Made by a program: the position numbers and the translations under genes
The notes under the pieces: generated by a model
Told to the model about the DNA's origin: nothing
Seen by the model: the letters and a program-made list of their open reading frames with translations, nothing else
Databases searched by the model: none
Part shown: piece by piece, positions 23,323 to 30,889 of the stretch
Position numbering within the stretch: position 1 is the first letter of the stretch
How the letters are laid out: each line of letters opens with the position of its first letter
Origin: Gp6-AA40 sp035647075
GTDB taxonomy: Bacteria > Acidobacteriota > Vicinamibacteria > Vicinamibacterales > UBA2999
Direction of reading: 5' to 3'
DNA: 31,282 bases
NCBI GenBank assembly: GCA_035647075.1
Contig: DASROF010000079.1
Span: 1-31,282 of the forward strand

Positions 23323-24255
23323 TCATATTGCCGCAGCCATCTGCTCTGCGATCCGTGTCGCCAGCGCCAGAGCGTCGCGGCCGGCCCGCGCAGAGACACC
23401 CGGCGCGCGACCCGACCGCGCCGCATCAACGAAGTCCGCCAGTTCGCGCCGCAGTGGCTCGTCTTTCGTCACATCCAGCTTGCCGCCTTGAATGATCGGC
23501 CGCTCCGCGGATGGTACGGTGCGGTAGACCTCAACTTCCTGCGCCGCGAAGTCGATCGAAATGTAGGCGTCCTGTTGAAAGAAGCGGGCCTTACGGACAC
23601 GCTCGCGGCTGATGCGGCTCGCCGTCAGGTTGGCGATGCATCCTGACTCAAAACGAAGCCGCGCGTTCGCGATGTCCGTTCGCGGCGTCAGCACGTGAAC
23701 GCCGACGGCCTCGATCGAGATGACTTCTGAGCCAACCAGAGCGAGCAGCAGATCGAGGTCATGGATCATGAGATCGAAGATCACGTCGATATCGAGGCTG
23801 CGCTCCGGAAAGACGCCCAGCCGATGCACCTCGACGAAACGCGGATTCGAAATACGGGGCGATGCGGCCGCAACAGCCGGGTTGAATCGCTCCGTATGCC
23901 CCGCCGCGAGAAGGCTGCCGCGCCGTGCGGCGGCATCGATCAGACGGTCGGCTTCGGCCAGCGTTGACGCCAGCGGCTTCTCGACGAGGACCGCACTTCC
24001 CTGGACAACGAACGGTAGCGCCACGTCCACGTGCGCCTGCGTCGGCACCGCGACGGTCACCGCATCGACCAGGCCACGAACGTCGGCGGCATCCGTAAAG
24101 CCGCGCGTCCCGTATTGCGTCGCGATCTCCTGGGCCCGACCCGGCTTCGTGTCGACGACGCCGACGAGCTCCACGTCGGGCATGGCCGAAAGGAGGCGGG
24201 CATGGTGCTGCCCAAGGTGGCCGACGCCGATCACCGCAATGCGAAGAGGCGGCAC
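23323..24255 (-). CDS. Gfo/Idh/MocA-family dehydrogenase (possible GnnA-type)
   Basis: A 310-residue NAD-dependent oxidoreductase. The N-terminal Rossmann fold begins IAVIGVGHLGQHHARLL. The EKP motif (VLVEKPLAST) lies near residue 95, followed by GHTERFNPAV and the DLMIHDLDLLLAL block with the catalytic-type Asp/His. It lies directly after lpxI in an operon with fabZ-lpxA, so UDP-GlcNAc is a sensible substrate. The known lipid A route to 2,3-diamino sugars uses GnnA, a Gfo/Idh enzyme acting on UDP-GlcNAc C3, with the aminotransferase GnnB. No gnnB is visible here, so this assignment is inference. Confidence 0.85.
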   Translation of the reverse strand: MPPLRIAVIGVGHLGQHHARLLSAMPDVELVGVVDTKPGRAQEIATQYGTRGFTDAADVRGLVDAVTVAVPTQAHVDVALPFVVQGSAVLVEKPLASTLAEADRLIDAAARRGSLLAAGHTERFNPAVAAASPRISNPRFVEVHRLGVFPERSLDIDVIFDLMIHDLDLLLALVGSEVISIEAVGVHVLTPRTDIANARLRFESGCIANLTASRISRERVRKARFFQQDAYISIDFAAQEVEVYRTVPSAERPIIQGGKLDVTKDEPLRRELADFVDAARSGRAPGVSARAGRDALALATRIAEQMAAAI

Positions 24256-24258
24256 CTC

Positions 24259-25080
24259 TTACACCCTGTCCCTGCCGAACACGGTGATGCCGCCTTCGTT
24301 GGCGGAGTTGAGGAGCGCTTCGCGCTCGAACATCAGCGTCTTCCCCGCATCGACCGACAACGCGCTCGCCCCCGCCACCCGCATGGCCTGAATGGTCGCC
24401 AACCCGATCACGGGTACGTCGAACCGCATGTCCTGGTTCGGCTTCGCCACCTTGATGATGCGCACGCCCGGACCGGCGAGGAAGCCGGCACGACCGATTA
24501 CTTCATCGGTCCCTTCCATCGCCTCGACCGCGACAACCGCTTTGTGCTTCACCGCGATCGTCTGACCGATGTCGAGGCCGGCGATCGCATCCGCCATTTT
24601 GTAGCCGAACTCGAAATCGTGACGCTCCTCAGGCGTCGGCGCCCGATCAGTCATCACGCCAGACGACGCCAACAGCGGCTTCAGCAGCGAGGTCGAATCG
24701 ATCAACTCGATGCCGTTGCGGCGCAGCAAACCGGCCACCGCACCGATCAGGCCGTCGGTGTTGCGGAAGGGCAACGTCGCGAGGAGGGCCATGAAGGTCG
24801 CATCAGGTTTGAGACCGCCGGCGAAGATTTGTGTGTGTTTGACCTGACCGGCCATCACCGCGTGCGACGCACCCGCGTCCTTGAGCAGCTTGATGCACAA
24901 GCCGAGCTCGCCGAGGGAGATCCAGTGGATGGCGGCACCAGCCGCCCCGGCCGCGGCGTCGAGATCCTTGAACGCTTCTCCCTTGGCCGCAATGACCGTC
25001 ACCTGGTGCCCCTGCGCGCACGCCGCCTCGAGCACGAGGAACGGGAACCGCCCGTTGCCAGCGATGAGCCCCAGCTTCAT
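24259..25080 (-). CDS. lpxI: UDP-2,3-diacylglucosamine pyrophosphatase (LpxI)
   Basis: A 273-residue DUF1009/LpxI enzyme that hydrolyses UDP-2,3-diacylglucosamine to lipid X and UMP in lipid A synthesis, in place of LpxH. It begins KLGLIAGNGRFPFLVLEAA. It carries VKHTQIFAGGLKPD, RNTDGLIGAVAGLLRRNGIE, AVEAMEGTDEVIGRAG and the closing MRFDVPVIGLATIQAM block with the catalytic Asp region. It starts at ATG 25078-25080, overlapping the lpxA stop as ATGA. The longer frame reaching 25428 lies inside the upstream gene and is a shadow. Confidence 0.93.
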   Translation of the reverse strand: MKLGLIAGNGRFPFLVLEAACAQGHQVTVIAAKGEAFKDLDAAAGAAGAAIHWISLGELGLCIKLLKDAGASHAVMAGQVKHTQIFAGGLKPDATFMALLATLPFRNTDGLIGAVAGLLRRNGIELIDSTSLLKPLLASSGVMTDRAPTPEERHDFEFGYKMADAIAGLDIGQTIAVKHKAVVAVEAMEGTDEVIGRAGFLAGPGVRIIKVAKPNQDMRFDVPVIGLATIQAMRVAGASALSVDAGKTLMFEREALLNSANEGGITVFGRDRV

Positions 25081-26333
25081 TCGTCGGCGACGAGCTCCTC
25101 GGTACGGCGCGCGGGGCGCCGGAGGATCACGCCTCGCCGCGAGCTGCGGATGAAGTCGACCAGGTATCGGACCTCGGACGATGTGAGCGTGGCGTCCTGA
25201 TCGATGCGCGCCAGCGCCCGCGTCGTGTTCAGCTTCGATTGAATCAGATACCGGTAGGCCTGCTTCAACTGCGAAATCGTGTCCGGCGTGAAGCCGCGTC
25301 GTGACAGCCCGATGGCGTTGACGCCGAAGATCCGCGCCGGCCGGCTGCCGATCGTGCGCGCGAACGGGAGCGCATCCTTGGTCACCACCGAGTAGCCGCC
25401 GATGAAACCATAACGACCGACGCGGCAAAACTGGTGGACCGCCGATCCGGCGCTGATGTTGGCGTAGTCCTCAACATCGACGTGTCCGCCGAGCGTGGCG
25501 TGTGGTCCGAAGATCGTGTCGCTGCCGACGTGGCAATCGTGCGCCACGTGCACGTAGGCCATGAACAGGTTGTGATGGCCGATCGTCGTTTCGCCCCCGC
25601 CGCCGAGCGTGCCGCGGTTGATCGTCACGAACTCGCGGAAGATATTGCCCTTGCCAATCACGAGGCGCGTCCGTTCTCCGCGGTATTTCAAGTCCTGCGG
25701 CGCCAGACCGATCGACGCCATCGGGAAAATCTGCGTGTCGTCGCCGATGTCGGTCCAGCCTTCGATGACCACAGAAGCGCCGATACGGCAGTGATCGCCG
25801 ATGCGGACATCCGGCCCGATGACGGCATGCGGGCCCACCGACGTGCCCGCGCCAATGCGCGCGGCCGGATGCACCTGCGCGGTTGGGTCAATGTAAAGGG
25901 CGTCGGGCTCAATGCCGAGCAGGAGCTCGGCTTCGGCCACCATCTGATCGTCCACGTACGCTGCGGCGTTGGCCTTCGCCAGATGCGAGCGAACCGGCCC
26001 CATCGTCACTTCCAGGCGCAGACGATCGCCCGGGACGACCTGACGACGGAATTTGGCGTTGTTGACACCGCGCAGCGCGGCGCGTGCGGTCGGCGGCGCG
26101 TCGGCCCGATCGAGGACGAGCACGCCCGCCACCTGCGTGAGCGCCTCGATCATCAGGACCCCGGGCATCACCGGCGCGCCAGGGAAATGGCCCTGAAAGA
26201 ACTCCTCGTTGACGGTGACGTTCTTGAACGCGACGATACGAGCGCCCTGCTCGTGCTCCGTCACCACATCAACGAGGATGAAGGGATATCGGTAAGAGAA
26301 GCGCGAGAGCGTCGAGGGGAGGTGCAGCGACAC
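25077..26333 (-). CDS. FabZ-LpxA fusion: 3-hydroxyacyl-ACP dehydratase and UDP-GlcNAc acyltransferase
   Basis: One 418-residue chain joins two enzymes. Residues 1-145 form a hotdog FabZ domain: SYRYPFILVDVV, then VNEEFFQGHFPGAPVMPGVLMIEALTQ with catalytic His49 and Glu63. Residues 147-418 form LpxA, a left-handed beta-helix of hexapeptide repeats (IDPTAQVHPAARIGAG and onward). It has GLAPQDLKYRGE, the catalytic His265 in YVHVAHDCHVG, and a helical C-terminus. LpxA acylates UDP-GlcNAc at the 3-position with 3-hydroxyacyl-ACP, the very substrate FabZ dehydrates, so the fusion puts two competing uses of one intermediate in one chain. No stop or frameshift separates the parts. Confidence 0.94.
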   Translation of the reverse strand: MSLHLPSTLSRFSYRYPFILVDVVTEHEQGARIVAFKNVTVNEEFFQGHFPGAPVMPGVLMIEALTQVAGVLVLDRADAPPTARAALRGVNNAKFRRQVVPGDRLRLEVTMGPVRSHLAKANAAAYVDDQMVAEAELLLGIEPDALYIDPTAQVHPAARIGAGTSVGPHAVIGPDVRIGDHCRIGASVVIEGWTDIGDDTQIFPMASIGLAPQDLKYRGERTRLVIGKGNIFREFVTINRGTLGGGGETTIGHHNLFMAYVHVAHDCHVGSDTIFGPHATLGGHVDVEDYANISAGSAVHQFCRVGRYGFIGGYSVVTKDALPFARTIGSRPARIFGVNAIGLSRRGFTPDTISQLKQAYRYLIQSKLNTTRALARIDQDATLTSSEVRYLVDFIRSSRRGVILRRPARRTEELVADE

Positions 26334-26340
26334 CTCCGCC

Positions 26341-27045
26341 CTACTTAGGCGGTACCGCCGCAGCCGGAGCTGCTGCTGGTTTCGCCGTGCCGCCCGCGTC
26401 GAGGGCCTGAATGACGTCCGCCGTGAGGTTCATGCTCGGGTCGGCCCAGACCAGACCGCTCTGAGCGGCGTCGAACACGAAGTGGACCTGCTTCTCCTTG
26501 GCCACCTTTTCGATGACCGGCATCAGGAGCCGTTCGAAGTCCGCTTGCAGCTGCTGCGTGAGCGTCATGATCTCCTGCTGCGCGTCTTCGGTGAACCGCT
26601 GAATGTCGCGCTGCTGTTTCTCAATCTCAGCCTGCAGCGAGGCGCGCGCCGCATCCGCGAGGACGCTGGCGCCCTTGTCCAGTTTGTCCTGCACGGCCTG
26701 CAGCTGCTTGTTCTTGTCCTGCAGCTCTTTGACCTTCTGTTCCTGCAGCGCCTGGACTCTGGCGTTGAACGCCTTGCCCTGCGCCGACGTCTGCGCCACT
26801 TCCTGCAGCTGGATGTAGCCGTATTTCAGGCCCGTCTGGAACGGCACCCTCGGCGGGGCCGGCTGCTGCGCCGCGGGAGCGGCGGGTGGCTTGGTCGTAG
26901 GCGTGGGCGACGGCTTGGCCGTCGAAGGCGGCTGCGCCTGACCGGCCACAGCCGCAACGGGCTGTGCGGGCGCCTGAGCCTGCGCGAAACTTGGAGCGGC
27001 GGACAGCGCGAGGCTGAGCGCGAGAGCAACGGCGAACACCTTCAT
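26341..27045 (-). CDS. OmpH/Skp-family periplasmic chaperone
   Basis: A 234-residue secreted protein with a signal peptide (MKVFAVALALSLALSAAPSFAQ) and a long Ala/Pro-rich linker up to about residue 66. The OmpH/Skp body then begins at KYGYIQLQEVAQTSAQGKAFNARVQALQEQ. It includes a long coiled coil (residues 85-160) and ends with VIEKVAKEKQVHFVFDAAQSGLVWADPSMNLTADVI. Skp protects outer-membrane proteins before BamA folds them. The start is the ATG at 27043-27045, with AAAGGA upstream. A longer frame reaching 27477 is antisense to the lipoprotein gene. The Pro-rich linker and low-complexity tail are longer than in E. coli Skp. Confidence 0.88.
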   Translation of the reverse strand: MKVFAVALALSLALSAAPSFAQAQAPAQPVAAVAGQAQPPSTAKPSPTPTTKPPAAPAAQQPAPPRVPFQTGLKYGYIQLQEVAQTSAQGKAFNARVQALQEQKVKELQDKNKQLQAVQDKLDKGASVLADAARASLQAEIEKQQRDIQRFTEDAQQEIMTLTQQLQADFERLLMPVIEKVAKEKQVHFVFDAAQSGLVWADPSMNLTADVIQALDAGGTAKPAAAPAAAVPPK

Positions 27046-27100
27046 TCCAACAAGTCCTTTCGAAAGCCCGGCAATTTTATCAAGTAAGATTGGATTTCCG

Positions 27101-27517
27101 ATGTTTCGATTCATTTCCACGTCCGCCATCATTTTTGCCTGCATCGCCGCGACCAGCTGCGGCGACGACTCGCCGCCGGCCGCGCCCGCCGAAACGCCCG
27201 TGCAGATTACCGAGACCTTTACGGGGACGCTGAACGTCAACGGCGCAGCCATGCATACGTTCGTCACCGACAAGGGACCAGCCCAGGCCGTCGCCACGAT
27301 CGACTCACTCTCGCCCGACAGTGCCGCGGTCGTCAGCTTCATCTTCGGCACCTGGAACGGCAACAACTGCCAGGTCATCCTCGTGAAAGACGACGCCACG
27401 ACCGGTTCCAGCCTGGTTGGAACTGCTTCCGCCGTCGGTTCGTTCTGTGTCCGCGTATCCGATATCGGCCGTCTCACTGCCCCGACGGACTATTCCATCA
27501 AAGTTACGCACTTCTAG
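27101..27517 (+). CDS. Small putative lipoprotein with a PPC-like domain
   Basis: A 138-residue plus-strand protein with a signal sequence ending in ATSCGDD, a lipobox-like Cys at residue 20, so it may be lipid-anchored. The rest resembles the bacterial pre-peptidase C-terminal type beta-sandwich (VQITETFTGTLNVNGAAMHTFVTDKG, later TDYSIKVTHF). Two Cys (NNCQVIL and SFCVRV) could form a disulfide. It lies in the opposite direction between ompH and bamA, and its TAG overlaps the bamA TAG in the palindrome CTAG (27514-27517). The function is unknown. The lipobox lacks a Leu at -3, so lipidation is uncertain. Confidence 0.72.
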   Translation: MFRFISTSAIIFACIAATSCGDDSPPAAPAETPVQITETFTGTLNVNGAAMHTFVTDKGPAQAVATIDSLSPDSAAVVSFIFGTWNGNNCQVILVKDDATTGSSLVGTASAVGSFCVRVSDIGRLTAPTDYSIKVTHF

Positions 27518-30507
27518 AAGGTCGTTCCTACGGCAAACCGGAAGATCGAGGCCTTCTGGGGCTGCAGTGAATTGTCGAGGACGCCGGCCCGCTGCGGGTT
27601 CCACGCATAGATCAGCCGGAACGGAACGTTCAGCACCGGCATGAAGAATCGCAGCTCGACCCCGGTCGAGGTCTTGAACGCGCTCGCTTTACCGACCACC
27701 TGGGTCGTCACGCCCGGGGCGTCGAGCGGTGTGAGCGTCGACAGCGCCAACCCATCAACAAGCGGCGGAGCGGGCGGGAACACCTGCTGCATGATGTTTT
27801 CCTGCCAGACGAACGACTGGCCGACGTTGCGTACCTGTCCGGCGTCGTAGAACAACACGAACCGCACCTGCGGCGCGATCGAAATCATGTACTCCGCGTT
27901 GAACAGCAGGCTCTTGTTGCCGCCGAGCACCGCGAGGGAATCTGGCACGGTTGGACCAACCGACCGCAAATCCAGGCCGCGGATGCTGTACTCACCGCCC
28001 AGGGTCAGGCGTTCGAAAATCGGCAGCTGCTTGTCGCAGGTCAGCGTCGGATCTTCGAGACAGGGCTGGGTGCCGACCGGCCGGATGTACTGCGTCTGCG
28101 CGCGGAAGCCGAACGACGTGCGCGACAGGTGCCGCTTGAAGTAGATGGCCTCGAACGTGGGCTTGATGTAAGTCGTGTTGCCGCCGAGCAGGGCCAGATC
28201 GATGCTGGCGGTGACTTTCTTGCCCTGGTTCGGGAAGATGGGGTTGTCCACCGTGTTGTGGACGAAGCTCGGTGTCACGCTGCTGACCGTCCGGCTGCCG
28301 CCCTGTCCGAGGAGCAGCGACTCCAGTACGAACGGGTTGCGAGACAGAATCTGGCGCTGCTGAGGCGTCAGCGTCGACAGATCGCCGGATGAAATAGTGG
28401 AGCAGCCCGTGGCGCGCACGAGACACGACTGATCGATCAGCGCCTCGTTCAGGTTCGTGATTTTGATCGCCTGATACGAGTACTGAAGGAACATGCGGCT
28501 GAAGCTCGCGACCGGGACCCCGAACATCAGGTTGCCCCCCTCGGACTTCTGCGTGTAATAGCCGATGTAATCGAGCGATCGCTTGAAGACGTCGAAGCCG
28601 CCAGTGATATTGCGATCAAACAGGTACGGCTCGGTGAATGCGAGCTGATAATTCTGCGAGCGATCGCCGGCCGTCATCTGCACCGTCAGGCTCTCGCCCC
28701 GGCCCAGGAAGTTCGACGTCTGGAACGAGAGCTGGCCGAATATCCCCTCGTACTGCGACACGCCCGCTCCGAACGTGAGCTGATTCCGGTTCTGTTCCGA
28801 CAGCTTGATCGTCACATCGACGGTATTGGCCTGGTCGACGTTCTTGTCGATCTTCGTGTCGCGCTCATCGCCGTGGATCTCGGTGAAATATCCCAGCTGG
28901 TTCAGACGACGGACGCTGAACTTGAGCGCCTCCGTGTCGAACTGGCCACCCTCGAACAGCCGCATCTCGCGCCGGATCACGTTGTCCCGGGTCGTGCTGT
29001 TGCCGGTGAACGTAATGCGGCGCACGAAGTATTGCGGCCCTTCCTGAAAGAGCACGTTCACATCGACGACGGGATCGACTTTCCTGGCGCCGGCAGGCGT
29101 CGGCTCGTCAGCAGCGAGCAGCATCGGCGGCACCAGACTCGTCAGCGCCTGATCAATCGAATCCGGCTCGTCGCTGTATTTGAACATCGGGGCCGGCGTC
29201 CACTCCATGAACCCGCCCTGGCCATACACCTGTTGTGTGATGCGGAACCCGTCGTACAGCTTCTTGCGGCTGTACCACTCGCCGGGCTTCAACTTGTAGA
29301 GCGGCTTCAGGGCGTCAGTCTTGACGACTTTGTTGCCTTCAAACGTCAACTCGCCCATGCGATAACGCGCGCCTTCCGTGACTGGAATACGCAGTTCGAT
29401 CCATCGCGTCGAGCCATCCTTGCTTTCCTTGAGCACCTTGATCTCAGGCTGGCCGATACGCGCCCGCGCGTAACCCTTCCGCTGGTACAAATCGACGACG
29501 CGCTGGGCATCCTCCTCGAAGGCGGTCTCCTTCCAGGTGCCGCCGCCTTTCAGGAATCCGAGCGTGAAGAGGCTGCCCTTCGGCCTGTTTTCCTTGAGCC
29601 CCTTCATCAGCGCGCCGTCGCCGACGGCGCTGTTGCCGATGAAATCGACTTTGCTGATCTTGTCCTTCGGCCCCTCGCTGATGATGAAGGTGACGTTGAT
29701 CAGCTTCGGCCCGCCGGCTACGGGCGTGAGCGTGTGTGTGACGCGTGAGTTGGCGAATCCCTTCTCCGTCATCATGGCGTCGAGCACCGTCTCGACGCGG
29801 CGAATCATCGCCTGGTCCACGAACGCATCGAGACGGACGTTGATGTTCTTCTCGCGCAGCTTGTCGTCGATGTCGCTGCGCTTGATGAGTTTGATCGGCT
29901 CGCCCTTGCCATCGCGGTAATCGACGATCTTCACGCGCTCGCGCTCTTCGCCGATGTAGCTGACGATCTTCCCGACGGCGCCGTTGGGGAAGGTGTAGTC
30001 GTTGACCTCGATCCGAAGGTCGTCGAGAAACGCAGTGTCCTGCATCAGCGACTTGAAGTCCGCCATCGCGACGTTTCGCGCCTGCTCGTTCCACGGGCTC
30101 CAGATGCCCTCTCGCGGCCGGCTGATCAGGTCGTCGAACTTCACGTAAAAGAGGTACGTCTCGGGCTCGATGTTCGTCTCGCCGTTCGGCGCGTCCGGGG
30201 TTGCTGCCGACGGGAAGCATAGTTCCCACGTCCAGATGAACGTCGTTCCTGCCGGCGGCTCGATCGGGACACGGGTTCCGTCCGGCTGCTCGATCGACGG
30301 CGCCGCTAAGGGGGAGCCGCAGGCGCTGCGCGTGACCGCGCCAGGCGGCAGCGGCTGTGCCGCCTGATTGGCGGCGGGGTTCTGGGCCGCCGGGGCTTGA
30401 GCCAAGGCAGACGCGGCCGGCGTCAGCAGTTGCGCAGACGCCCGCGCGGGAGCACCAACACCGGCCAAACCGGCCAGTATCAGCGCCGTCAGAAACTGAT
30501 TACGCAT
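27514..30507 (-). CDS. bamA: Outer membrane assembly factor BamA (Omp85 family)
   Basis: A 997-residue BamA, longer than the usual 760-850. A signal peptide (residues 1-25) is followed by an Ala/Pro-rich and novel N-terminal part up to about 160. POTRA-like domains cover about 160-570, including VDFIGNSAVGDGALMKGL, LTFEGNKVVKTDALKPLYKLKPGEWYS and ITFTGNSTTRDNVIRREM. The Omp85 barrel runs from about 571, with the IRGL version of the VRGF/Y motif at 842-845, and ends in a terminal Phe. An extra stretch, EPDSIDQALTSLVPPMLLAADE, interrupts the POTRA before the last one. Cys pairs sit at 63/97, 695/702 and 816/824, the latter two probably in surface loops. It starts at ATG 30505-30507, with AAGGA 11 bases upstream. 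Confidence 0.95.
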   Translation of the reverse strand: MRNQFLTALILAGLAGVGAPARASAQLLTPAASALAQAPAAQNPAANQAAQPLPPGAVTRSACGSPLAAPSIEQPDGTRVPIEPPAGTTFIWTWELCFPSAATPDAPNGETNIEPETYLFYVKFDDLISRPREGIWSPWNEQARNVAMADFKSLMQDTAFLDDLRIEVNDYTFPNGAVGKIVSYIGEERERVKIVDYRDGKGEPIKLIKRSDIDDKLREKNINVRLDAFVDQAMIRRVETVLDAMMTEKGFANSRVTHTLTPVAGGPKLINVTFIISEGPKDKISKVDFIGNSAVGDGALMKGLKENRPKGSLFTLGFLKGGGTWKETAFEEDAQRVVDLYQRKGYARARIGQPEIKVLKESKDGSTRWIELRIPVTEGARYRMGELTFEGNKVVKTDALKPLYKLKPGEWYSRKKLYDGFRITQQVYGQGGFMEWTPAPMFKYSDEPDSIDQALTSLVPPMLLAADEPTPAGARKVDPVVDVNVLFQEGPQYFVRRITFTGNSTTRDNVIRREMRLFEGGQFDTEALKFSVRRLNQLGYFTEIHGDERDTKIDKNVDQANTVDVTIKLSEQNRNQLTFGAGVSQYEGIFGQLSFQTSNFLGRGESLTVQMTAGDRSQNYQLAFTEPYLFDRNITGGFDVFKRSLDYIGYYTQKSEGGNLMFGVPVASFSRMFLQYSYQAIKITNLNEALIDQSCLVRATGCSTISSGDLSTLTPQQRQILSRNPFVLESLLLGQGGSRTVSSVTPSFVHNTVDNPIFPNQGKKVTASIDLALLGGNTTYIKPTFEAIYFKRHLSRTSFGFRAQTQYIRPVGTQPCLEDPTLTCDKQLPIFERLTLGGEYSIRGLDLRSVGPTVPDSLAVLGGNKSLLFNAEYMISIAPQVRFVLFYDAGQVRNVGQSFVWQENIMQQVFPPAPPLVDGLALSTLTPLDAPGVTTQVVGKASAFKTSTGVELRFFMPVLNVPFRLIYAWNPQRAGVLDNSLQPQKASIFRFAVGTTF

Positions 30508-30534
30508 TCGGGGAGGATTCCTTCGTCACTCAGC

Positions 30535-30557
30535 CTCGCCGAAGCGTTCGGCGAGGG
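30535..30557. promoter_or_regulatory. Perfect 10-bp hairpin in the bamA leader
   Basis: CCTCGCCGAA (30535-30544), loop GCG, TTCGGCGAGG (30548-30557) is a perfect stem in the region 28-50 bases ahead of the bamA ATG. There is no T-run, so a simple intrinsic terminator is unlikely, although the clpC end lies upstream. It could be a regulatory leader hairpin or a weak terminator. The 106-base gap at 30508-30613 holds no gene. Confidence 0.5.
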
Positions 30558-30613
30558 CAGAGCAAACACCCAAGTTTACTGGATTTAGGACGAAGGAAGC
30601 GGCCCGCCGGTCT

Positions 30614-30889
30614 TCAGGAGAGCCGTCGGCCCCCGGTCAGCACGCCGGCGGGTCTATAGGCGAGCTGGCCACCCTCGACGAAGACCTCGATCTCGCCGTC
30701 GTGGAGGTTCCCGCGGATGAGCTCCTCGGACAACGGATCCTCGACGTGCCGCTGGATCGCGCGCCGGAGCGGACGGGCGCCATACGACCGATCCTTCAGC
30801 GTGTTGTCGATGATCCAGTCGATGACCTCCGGTGCGACGTGAATGCGCATCCGCCGATCGGCCAGATTCGCATTGAGCTGCTCGATGAG
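30614..30889 (-). CDS. ClpC-type ATPase, C-terminal fragment (5' end broken by an inverted join)
   Basis: About 91 residues of the second AAA+ module's small C-terminal domain of a ClpB/ClpC-family ATPase are visible on the minus strand: LIEQLNANLADRRMRIHVAP, then WIIDNTLKDRSYGARPLRRAIQRHVEDPLSEELI and a beta tail EIEVFVEGGQLAYRP. The frame continues upstream to 31234, but that part is antisense to the plus-strand ClpC piece and is not ClpC, so the true fragment ends near 30889. It lies 106 bases ahead of bamA on the same strand. The clean domain and stop make a real clpC end likely. The loss of its 5' part is either a rearrangement or an assembly join. Confidence 0.8.
   Translation of the reverse strand, partial: LIEQLNANLADRRMRIHVAPEVIDWIIDNTLKDRSYGARPLRRAIQRHVEDPLSEELIRGNLHDGEIEVFVEGGQLAYRPAGVLTGGRRLS

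Noticed and set aside
25081..25428. Upstream extension of lpxI.
   Set aside because: It lies inside the fabZ-lpxA gene in another frame. LpxI begins normally at 25080 with the ATGA overlap.
27046..27477. Upstream extension of ompH.
   Set aside because: It is antisense to the lipoprotein gene. The signal peptide and ribosome-binding site support the ATG at 27045.
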